DNA of 5,104 nt from Clostridia bacterium (GTDB lineage Bacteria; Bacillota; Clostridia; Christensenellales; CAG-1252): contig JAFTBD010000028.1 of NCBI GenBank assembly GCA_017455385.1, positions 1 through 5,104 of the forward strand. The letters are read 5' to 3'. Below are positions 1 to 5,104 of the stretch, one piece after another. A program made the position numbers and the translations under genes. Each line of letters opens with the position of its first letter. Position 1 is the stretch's first letter. A model generated the notes under the pieces. It worked only from the letters and a program-made list of their open reading frames with translations, had not been told where the DNA came from and searched no databases.

Positions 1-1
1 C

Positions 2-247
2 AGCGAGATGCTGACGCGGAAAGGCGTATGGCATACGGGCGGCGTGTCTTCGCCGTATATCTGGCTCAAGTGCCCGAACGGGATGACGAGCTGGGAATTC
101 TTCGACTATCTATTGAATGAAGTGCAGGTCGTCGGCACCCCGGGCGAAGGCTTCGGCGAGGCGGGCGAAGGATACTTCCGTTTGACGAGTTTCGGTAGCC
201 GCGAAGCGACGATCGCCGCGGTCAAGAGACTGGAAAGCATACTATAA
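2..247 (+). CDS. dapL: LL-diaminopimelate aminotransferase, C-terminal part (5' end outside window)
   Basis: This is the last 81 codons of a pyridoxal-phosphate class I/II aminotransferase. DapL converts tetrahydrodipicolinate directly to LL-diaminopimelate using glutamate as amino donor, bypassing the succinylase and acetylase routes of lysine and peptidoglycan synthesis; it acts in the cytoplasm. The visible part matches the C-terminal small domain of the DapL family: a GGVSSPYIWLK segment, NGMTSWEFFDYLL, VVGTPGEGFG, then GEGYFRLTSFGSRE. The Arg in YFRL corresponds to the conserved substrate-carboxylate-binding Arg of fold-type I aminotransferases. The frame is open to the left edge, and the ATG at 8 is internal, not a start. 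The family is about 400 residues long, so some 320 residues lie upstream. It ends in TAA 9 bases before lysA, the next gene used in the same pathway, which supports DapL over a generic aspartate aminotransferase. Confidence 0.93.
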   Translation, partial: SEMLTRKGVWHTGGVSSPYIWLKCPNGMTSWEFFDYLLNEVQVVGTPGEGFGEAGEGYFRLTSFGSREATIAAVKRLESIL

Positions 248-256
248 GAGGACATT

Positions 257-1552
257 ATGTTACACGAGAACCTTGGCGTAAATGAGAAAGGGCATTTGAC
301 TTTTGCAGGCGCAGACGTCGTCACCCTCGCGGAGAAGTACGGCACCCCGCTGATGCTCCTCGACGAGATGAGGATCCGCAAGACGATACGGACGTACAAG
401 CAGGCGCTCGAGGAGAATTTCGGCGCGGGCAGTTATCCGCTCTTCGCGTCCAAAGCGCTGTGTTTCAAGGGCATTTACAGGCTTGCCGCGGAGGAGGGTA
501 TCGGCATCGACACCGTTTCCGTCGGCGAGATCTATACGGCGAAAGCCGCGGGATTCGACCTCAAGAAGGCGTATTTCCACGGCAATAACAAGACGGACGC
601 AGACATCAGGTACGCGGTGGAGAATGGCGTCGGCACATTCGTCGTCGACAATGAGGACGAGCTCCGCGCACTCGAGAGTTACCTCGCCGCCGCGGGGAAG
701 AAACAGGACATCCTGCTCCGCATCACCCCGGGCATCGATCCCCACACGCATAAAGCCATCGTAACGGGTAGCGTGGACAGCAAGTTCGGCTCCGCCATCG
801 AGACGGGACAAGCCGAAGGCATCACCCGCCTCGCGCTCTCCCTGCCGCATATCGTTCTGAAAGGCTTCCATTGCCACGTCGGTTCGCAGATCTTCGACAT
901 CGATCCTTTCACCGAGGCGGCGGATATCATGCTGCGTTTCATCGCGTATATCGCGGCGAATACGGGATATACCGCGGAGGTCTTGAACCTCGGCGGCGGT
1001 CTCGGCGTGAAATACGTCGAAGGTCAGCCTGTCCTCGACTATGCGGCGGTCATTCGCGAGATGGCGGCGGTCATCAAGCTCCGCGCGGCGGAGATCGGAT
1101 GCGCCCTTCCGCATATCCTCTTGGAACCGGGACGCAGTCTCGTCGCGGACGCGGGCATCACCCTTTACACCGTGGGCAGTGTGAAGACCATCACGGGGTA
1201 TAAGAGCTACGTTTCCGTGGACGGCGGTATGCCGGACAATCCCCGCTACGCCCTCTACGAGGCGCCTTATACCGTCCTCCTTGCGAGCAAGGCGGATGCG
1301 CCCTCCGACTTCAAGTGTTCGGTGGTCGGACGATGCTGTGAGAGCGGCGACATTCTGCAAGAGAATGTCACGCTCCCGAAGCCCGTCCGTGGGGATATCC
1401 TCGCCGTTTTATGTACCGGCGCGTATAATTACGCTATGGCATCCAATTATAACCGCATCCCCCGTCCCGCCGTCGTGTGGGTGAATGAGGGCGCGGACAC
1501 CCTCGCTATTCGCCGCGAGACCTACGAAGACATGACGAGACTTGAGGTGTGA
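257..1552 (+). CDS. lysA: Diaminopimelate decarboxylase
   Basis: This is a complete 431-residue fold-type III PLP enzyme that decarboxylates meso-diaminopimelate to L-lysine, the last step of lysine synthesis, in the cytoplasm. The N-terminal TIM barrel carries the PLP lysine K66 in FASKALCFK, a GFHCHVGSQ motif (204-211), and the glycine loop LNLGGGLG (243-250) that holds the cofactor phosphate. E290-R293 form the EPGR motif. The C-terminal barrel has the CESGD motif with C361, the catalytic Cys given by the partner subunit across the dimer interface, and GAYNYAMASNYN from G388 with Y390. Length is normal for the family (about 420-435). The ATG at 257 follows AGAGGA at 247-252, which overlaps the dapL stop, so translation is probably coupled to dapL. 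CESGD and the match through both domains separate it from arginine or ornithine decarboxylases of the same fold. Nothing looks broken. Confidence 0.97.
   Translation: MLHENLGVNEKGHLTFAGADVVTLAEKYGTPLMLLDEMRIRKTIRTYKQALEENFGAGSYPLFASKALCFKGIYRLAAEEGIGIDTVSVGEIYTAKAAGFDLKKAYFHGNNKTDADIRYAVENGVGTFVVDNEDELRALESYLAAAGKKQDILLRITPGIDPHTHKAIVTGSVDSKFGSAIETGQAEGITRLALSLPHIVLKGFHCHVGSQIFDIDPFTEAADIMLRFIAYIAANTGYTAEVLNLGGGLGVKYVEGQPVLDYAAVIREMAAVIKLRAAEIGCALPHILLEPGRSLVADAGITLYTVGSVKTITGYKSYVSVDGGMPDNPRYALYEAPYTVLLASKADAPSDFKCSVVGRCCESGDILQENVTLPKPVRGDILAVLCTGAYNYAMASNYNRIPRPAVVWVNEGADTLAIRRETYEDMTRLEV
1544..1549 (+). promoter_or_regulatory. Ribosome binding site that fixes the malQ start
   Basis: GAGGTG lies 7 bases before the ATG at 1557, inside the last codons of lysA. 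An alternative TTG at 1542 would add five residues (MRCDR), but it lies upstream of this site and would leave it inside the coding region. The protein from 1557, MRKESGILLS, matches the usual MalQ N-terminus, in which a basic residue or two precede an SGILL motif. The site lies within translated lysA sequence, so malQ initiation is probably coupled to lysA termination. Confidence 0.6.
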
Positions 1553-1556
1553 TAGG

Positions 1557-3215
1557 ATGCGGAAAGAATCGGGTATTTTACTCTCTGTGTCTTCTTTGCC
1601 GTCCCAAGAGGGGATCGGCACGCTCGGCGCGGGTGCGTACGCTTTCGTGGACGCCGTCGCCGCTGTGGGATTTCGAGTGTGGCAGGTGCTGCCGCTCACG
1701 CCGACCCGCGAAGGGAATTCCCCTTATTCTTCCATCGCCGCCGTCGCGTTGAATCCGCTTTTTATCGACCTATACGACCTCGTGAAGCAGGGACTTCTCA
1801 AAGAAGAGGAGATCGTTTTTAAGAAGACCGAAAGGGTGGATTACCCCGAAGTGCAAGCGGTAAAAGACAGGTTGCTCAGGCTGGCTTTTTCCCGATTCGA
1901 CGCTTCCTCGCCTGATTTTCAGGCATTTATCCGCGATAACGAATATAAAGATTACGCCGCTTTCGCCACCTTGTCCGAGCATTTCGAGAACAAGGATTTT
2001 CGCGATTGGGCGGACGGCTATAACGTCTATGATCCTGCGAGGACCGAGGCTTTCCTCGCCGCGCACCGAGACGAATACCTCTATCGTTTATTTACGCAAT
2101 ACGTATTTTTGAAGCAGTGGCACGCCCTCAAGTCCTACGCCAACGAGAAGGGGGTGAAGATCCTCGGTGATATGCCCATCTACGTCGCTATGAACAGCGC
2201 AGAGACCTATATGCACCCCGAGCTCTTCCTCTTGGACGATGCGCGTCGTCCCTCCTTCGTCGCAGGGGTCCCGCCCGATTATTTCAATGAGGACGGACAG
2301 ATGTGGGGGAACCCCCTTTACGACTGGAAATATATGCGTCAGACGGGGTATAAATGGTGGAGAGAGCGCATCGCTCGCGAGCTGGAACTTTTCGATTACC
2401 TGCGTATCGATCATTTCCGCGGGCTCGACCGTTTCTATGCCATCAAAGCGGACGCCCCCGATGCCAAGCACGGCACCTGGATGCAGGGTCCGGGCGCGGA
2501 ACTTTTCGAGGGTCTATTGGATCTTCCCGTCATCGCGGAGGATCTCGGCTATATCGACGACAGCCTGCGCGCGATGCTCGATAAGGTGGGCTTCCCCGGC
2601 ATGAAAGTATATGAATTCGGGCTGGACGGCGACCCATGGAATGAGCATAAGCCCGCCAATTACGCGGAGAACATCGTCGCCTATACCGGCACGCACGATA
2701 ATATGCCTCTTCGCGGTCATCTCGATTCGCTCGGAAAAGAGGCGCTCGCCATCGCGGCACGGGACATCTTGGTGCAGGCAGTTGTGCTCGACGTGTCCCT
2801 GCGCGACCTGTTATCCGCGAGCGATCTGTCCGAAGGATGGGGAGATCTCGCATCGCTTTTAACGTCGTCGTATCCTATGGATCCCGTAGCGTATAAGGCG
2901 GAGAAGCAGGCGCGGATCGACAGGATCGAAAGAGAGAAGGCAGAGATATTTGCCGATCTGGATCCCGCGGCTCTCACCCGCACGGCGATCCGTACGTTAT
3001 TCGCGTCCAAGGCTCGTCTTGCCGTCGTTCCGGCGCAGGACATCCTCGGGCTCGGCGCGGACAGCCGTATGAACACCCCCGCTCTCGTCGATGACGGGAA
3101 CTGGGCATGGCGGCTCACGGAGAAGGAACTCGCGGAGATCGCCCGTTTCCCGAGAACGGTCGCCGATCGAGAAATTGATCTTCTTTTCAGTATAGATCAG
3201 GTCGAAGAAAACTAA
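1557..3215 (+). CDS. malQ: 4-alpha-glucanotransferase (amylomaltase, GH77)
   Basis: This 552-residue cytoplasmic enzyme transfers alpha-1,4-glucan chains between maltodextrins, acting in maltose or glycogen breakdown. It has the GH77 landmarks: SGILLSVSSLPS at the N-terminus, NSPYSS with Y57, PDYFNEDGQMWGNPLYDW with W250, the nucleophile D285 in LRIDHFRG, the acid/base E328 in VIAEDLG, and the third acid D381 in GTHDN. These correspond to D293, E340 and D395 of the Thermus aquaticus enzyme, with similar spacing. The end has QDILGLGADSRMNTP (from Q494) and GNWAWRL. Two things are odd. THDN is followed by MP, where most family members have an acidic residue (THDND). The stretch from D381 to the QD motif is about 114 residues, against roughly 58 in the Thermus protein as I recall it, an extra segment of about 55 that explains the length above 500. 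Codon use there looks like the rest and the frame stays open. It starts 4 bases after lysA. Confidence 0.95.
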   Translation: MRKESGILLSVSSLPSQEGIGTLGAGAYAFVDAVAAVGFRVWQVLPLTPTREGNSPYSSIAAVALNPLFIDLYDLVKQGLLKEEEIVFKKTERVDYPEVQAVKDRLLRLAFSRFDASSPDFQAFIRDNEYKDYAAFATLSEHFENKDFRDWADGYNVYDPARTEAFLAAHRDEYLYRLFTQYVFLKQWHALKSYANEKGVKILGDMPIYVAMNSAETYMHPELFLLDDARRPSFVAGVPPDYFNEDGQMWGNPLYDWKYMRQTGYKWWRERIARELELFDYLRIDHFRGLDRFYAIKADAPDAKHGTWMQGPGAELFEGLLDLPVIAEDLGYIDDSLRAMLDKVGFPGMKVYEFGLDGDPWNEHKPANYAENIVAYTGTHDNMPLRGHLDSLGKEALAIAARDILVQAVVLDVSLRDLLSASDLSEGWGDLASLLTSSYPMDPVAYKAEKQARIDRIEREKAEIFADLDPAALTRTAIRTLFASKARLAVVPAQDILGLGADSRMNTPALVDDGNWAWRLTEKELAEIARFPRTVADREIDLLFSIDQVEEN

Positions 3216-3227
3216 TATATTATAGTA
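3211..3227 (+). promoter_or_regulatory. Possible -10-like AT-rich region before the ABC genes
   Basis: The end of malQ and the first bases after it form the only AT-rich run in the window, with overlapping -10-like hexamers TATATT (3216-3221) and TATAGT (3221-3226). No TTGACA-like -35 box sits at 15-19 bases upstream of either. This would be the natural place for a separate promoter for the ABC genes, but the sequence support is weak, and read-through from malQ is equally possible because no terminator is seen. Confidence 0.22.
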
Positions 3228-3228
3228 A

Positions 3229-3254
3229 CGTTGCGGGAAGGTCTCGCGTAAACG
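3229..3254 (+). promoter_or_regulatory. Possible 5' leader hairpin next to the ABC gene ribosome binding site
   Basis: Bases 3233-3238 (GCGGGA) can pair with 3242-3247 (TCTCGC) around a 3-base loop, including one G-U pair. After a 3-base bulge (3248-3250), CGTT at 3229-3232 can pair with AACG at 3251-3254. The foot of the stem touches the first G of the GGAGGAA ribosome binding site. No T-run follows, so it is not an intrinsic terminator. It could tune initiation of the ABC gene or mean nothing; short stems like this arise by chance in GC-rich DNA. Confidence 0.25.
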
Positions 3255-3260
3255 GAGGAA
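3254..3260 (+). promoter_or_regulatory. Strong ribosome binding site that supports a GTG start
   Basis: GGAGGAA is a near-perfect Shine-Dalgarno match ending 5 bases before the GTG at 3266. The next in-frame ATG, at 3374, would remove the first membrane segment and has no comparable site, so the GTG is the start. Confidence 0.8.
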
Positions 3261-3265
3261 CGCAA

Positions 3266-5020
3266 GTGGGGAGACTCCTTAAAGAGCTCGGAAAAAAAGA
3301 GTGGACGCTCTTCATCATCGGCGTCTTGATCGTGCTGTTGCAGGTCTGGGCGGAGCTGGAGCTCATCGAACGTATGCAGGAGGTCACGCTCCTTGTCACG
3401 GGAGCGAGCGGCACGGTGCCCGAGATCCTCATCGCAGGGGGCAAGATGCTTCTTCTCGCCGCGCTCGGCGTGCTGTGTTCGGTGGGGGTCGGTCTCGCCG
3501 CGTCCGTCATCGGCGCGAATCTCTCTTTCCGTCTCCGCGACAGCCTCTTCGCCAAGGTGCAGAGCTTCTCGATGGAGGAGATCGATCGTTTCTCTACGGC
3601 GAGCCTCATCACCCGTTGCACCAATGATATCTCGCAGGTGCAGATGCTCATCACGATGGGGATGCAGGTGGCACTCCGCGCACCTATCATGGCGGTGTGG
3701 GCGATCACGAAGATCGCCACGAAGAATTGGCAATGGAGCGTCGCGACGGTGGCCGCGGTCTTCGCGCTCTTTATCTTGCTCGGGGCGGTATTTTTCTTCG
3801 CCGTGCCCCGTTTCAAACGCATTCAAAAACTTACAGACGACCTCAACGAGCGCATGCGAGAGAACCTGACCGGTCTCCGCGTCGTGCGCGCGTATAACGC
3901 CGAGAGCATCCAGTCGGGAAAATTCGAGCGGGCGAATGTCGCTCTCGCGAAAAATAACCTTGTCGCTCACCGCATCATGGCGGCGATGCACCCCGTGATG
4001 ACGGGCATCATGAGCGGGCTCTCCCTCGCTATCTATTGGATCGGTATCTACGTCATCGACGCGGCGGCGCAGGCGGAGAAAGTCATGCTGTACAGCGAGA
4101 TGGTGGTCTTCTCCTCCTACGCGATGCAGATCGTGATGTCCTTCATGATGATGAGCTTCGTTTTCATTATGTTCCCGCGCGCGCTCGTAGCCGCGAGACG
4201 TATCTCGGAAGTATTATCCACCGACCCCGTCATCAAAGAAGGCGCCGTCACCGAGGGGCTCGCGGGCGTCAAAGGGGAAGTCATCTTCGACGACGTATCT
4301 TTCCGCTATCCCGACGCGGAGAATCCCGTCTTGGAGCATATCTCTTTCCGTGTGGAGGAAGGGGAGACCGTCGCCTTCATCGGTTCGACGGGTAGCGGCA
4401 AGAGCACGGTCATCAATCTCATTCCGCGCTTCTTCGACGTGACGGAGGGAGCGGTGTACGTGGACGGCGTGAACGTCAAAGAATACGCGAGCCGCGCCTT
4501 GGTGGATAAGATCGGCTACATCTCCCAGCGAGCTGTCCTCTTCTCGGGCGACGTTATGGGGAATGTGACCTACGGCAGCGAGGGCAGGGCAAACGAGCGG
4601 GAAGAAGTGCGTCGTGCTTTAAATATCGCATCCGCGGGGTTTATCTATGATAAAGACGGGCAGGAATCTGCTTTCGTCGCCCGTGACGGCGCGAATTACA
4701 GCGGCGGTCAGAAACAGCGTCTCTCCATCGCCCGCGCTCTCTATAAAAAGCCCGAAATACTCATTTTCGACGACAGTTTCTCCGCCTTGGATTACAAGAC
4801 GGATAAGGAGCTTCGCGCCGCGTTGAAGCGCGAACTGAAAGGCGTCACGGTGCTCATCGTCGCCCAACGGATCGGCACCATTATGGACGCGGATAAGATC
4901 ATCGTTCTGGACGAAGGCAAGGTGGTCGCCACCGGTACGCATAAAGAGCTTTTGCGTACGTCCGACGTCTACCGCGAGATCGCCACGTCGCAATTATCGG
5001 AGGAGGAGCTCAATGGCTGA
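3266..5020 (+). CDS. ABC exporter half-transporter (membrane domain + ATPase), degenerate-site subunit
   Basis: This 584-residue type IV (B-family) ABC exporter subunit sits in the cytoplasmic membrane. The membrane domain has six likely helices, at about 14-34, 58-82, 136-155, 157-180, 243-266 and 280-304. The ATPase domain follows from about 335: A-loop Y348, Walker A G373-T381 (GSTGSGKST), Q-loop Q421, signature YSGGQKQR (478-485), Walker B ending D502, D-loop SALD (506-509). The residue after Walker B is D503 instead of the catalytic Glu, and the switch position is Q534 (VAQRI) instead of His. Both changes are known from the degenerate subunit of heterodimeric exporters such as TM287 of TM287/288, whereas the signature here is intact. 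The 8-base overlap with a second ORF fits a heterodimer. Substrate cannot be read from sequence; multidrug or lipid-like cargo is typical of the family. Annotations often call such genes multidrug ABC transporter ATP-binding/permease protein. The GTG start follows GGAGGAA. Confidence 0.93.
   Translation: MGRLLKELGKKEWTLFIIGVLIVLLQVWAELELIERMQEVTLLVTGASGTVPEILIAGGKMLLLAALGVLCSVGVGLAASVIGANLSFRLRDSLFAKVQSFSMEEIDRFSTASLITRCTNDISQVQMLITMGMQVALRAPIMAVWAITKIATKNWQWSVATVAAVFALFILLGAVFFFAVPRFKRIQKLTDDLNERMRENLTGLRVVRAYNAESIQSGKFERANVALAKNNLVAHRIMAAMHPVMTGIMSGLSLAIYWIGIYVIDAAAQAEKVMLYSEMVVFSSYAMQIVMSFMMMSFVFIMFPRALVAARRISEVLSTDPVIKEGAVTEGLAGVKGEVIFDDVSFRYPDAENPVLEHISFRVEEGETVAFIGSTGSGKSTVINLIPRFFDVTEGAVYVDGVNVKEYASRALVDKIGYISQRAVLFSGDVMGNVTYGSEGRANEREEVRRALNIASAGFIYDKDGQESAFVARDGANYSGGQKQRLSIARALYKKPEILIFDDSFSALDYKTDKELRAALKRELKGVTVLIVAQRIGTIMDADKIIVLDEGKVVATGTHKELLRTSDVYREIATSQLSEEELNG
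4999..5006 (+). promoter_or_regulatory. Ribosome binding site of the second ABC ORF, inside the first
   Basis: GGAGGAGG, inside the codons for the last acidic residues (SEEEL) of the upstream subunit, ends 6 bases before the ATG at 5013. It selects that ATG over the in-frame ATGs at 5061 and 5070, and implies coupled translation of the two subunits. Confidence 0.7.
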
Positions 5021-5104
5021 GAAAGAGACCGTGAGACAGGGTCCTCCGAAGCGTGGGCCGATGGCGCGCATGAATGTCGCCGAGAAACCGAAGAGCATGA
5101 AAAA
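5013..5104 (+). CDS. Probable partner ABC exporter subunit, N-terminal 30 residues (3' end outside window)
   Basis: Thirty codons are visible from the ATG at 5013, which overlaps the stop of the preceding ABC gene by 8 bases. The visible protein is a basic, Pro/Gly/Met-containing tail (MAEKETVRQGPPKRGPMARM) followed by a VAEKPKSMK segment. From general knowledge of Clostridia genomes, the second subunit of heterodimeric multidrug exporters commonly begins with a flexible Gly/Pro/Met-rich cytoplasmic tail and an 'EKPKDFK'-like motif just before the first membrane helix, which this resembles. No transmembrane or ATPase sequence lies within the window, so the identification rests on the tail, the overlap, and the need of the upstream degenerate subunit for a partner. 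If correct, this protein should carry the catalytic Glu and switch His that the first subunit lacks. Confidence 0.72.
   Translation, partial: MAEKETVRQGPPKRGPMARMNVAEKPKSMK

Noticed and set aside
260..1360. Long open frame of 366 codons on the - strand opposite lysA
   Set aside because: lysA is certain on the + strand. The antisense frame stays open because of the G/C-rich third positions; its product is rich in Arg, Asp and Glu with no recognisable domain.
1542..1556. TTG at 1542 as the malQ start
   Set aside because: It lies upstream of the GAGGTG ribosome binding site, overlaps lysA more deeply, and adds five residues not seen in the family; ATG at 1557 fits better.
2700..2990. Paired frameshifts in malQ creating a false insertion
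   Set aside because: The frame stays open, codon bias and amino-acid composition match the flanks, and the alternative + frames here are Arg/Ser-rich with no GH77 motifs.
3216..3265. Intrinsic terminator between malQ and the ABC gene
   Set aside because: A hairpin can be drawn, but no T-run follows; the bases after it are the ribosome binding site and start codon.
3212..3991. Open - strand frames of 259 and 200 codons opposite the ABC membrane domain
   Set aside because: Their composition (His/Arg/Asp/Glu-rich or Ser/Arg-rich) is typical of shadow frames, and the + strand ABC gene explains the same bases completely.
4469..4774. ABC subunit as a pseudogene because of its altered catalytic residues
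   Set aside because: The frame is full length, all other motifs are intact, and the same two substitutions are a known functional state of heterodimeric exporters.

Overview
This window holds an ordinary stretch of bacterial chromosome with dense genes, all on the + strand. There are two complete biosynthetic or metabolic genes, one complete ABC transporter gene, and a gene fragment at each edge. I see no mobile element, RNA gene, CRISPR array, phage gene or defence system, and no gap without a gene longer than about 50 bases. GC content is fairly high (roughly 55-60% by eye), and the strong preference for G/C in third codon positions produces many long shadow ORFs. The gene types and the degenerate two-subunit ABC exporter suggest a Firmicute of the Clostridia type, perhaps an uncultured gut lineage. 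This is an inference from gene content and protein style, not a placement.

Layout. Bases 2-247 are the C-terminus of LL-diaminopimelate aminotransferase (dapL). After 9 bases comes lysA, diaminopimelate decarboxylase (257-1552), and after 4 bases comes malQ, a GH77 4-alpha-glucanotransferase (1557-3215). A 50-base AT-rich gap with a possible hairpin follows. Next is a half-size ABC exporter starting at a GTG (3266-5020), whose end overlaps by 8 bases the start of a second ORF (5013 to the window edge), probably its partner subunit.

How the genes fit together. DapL makes LL-diaminopimelate from tetrahydrodipicolinate. After epimerisation to the meso form (the gene is not in this window), LysA decarboxylates it to lysine, so the first two genes are successive parts of one pathway that also supplies the peptidoglycan cross-linking residue. 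malQ is joined to them by very tight spacing but belongs to maltodextrin/glycogen metabolism, so the link is probably one of transcription rather than pathway. The ABC pair is probably a separate unit encoding a heterodimeric exporter. The subunit seen in full carries the altered ATPase residues (Asp for the catalytic Glu, Gln for the switch His) expected of the non-hydrolysing site.

The two points most worth a second look are an extra segment of about 55 residues in MalQ after the third catalytic acid, together with an unusual residue beside that acid, and the degenerate nucleotide-binding site of the ABC subunit. I found no convincing new biological system.
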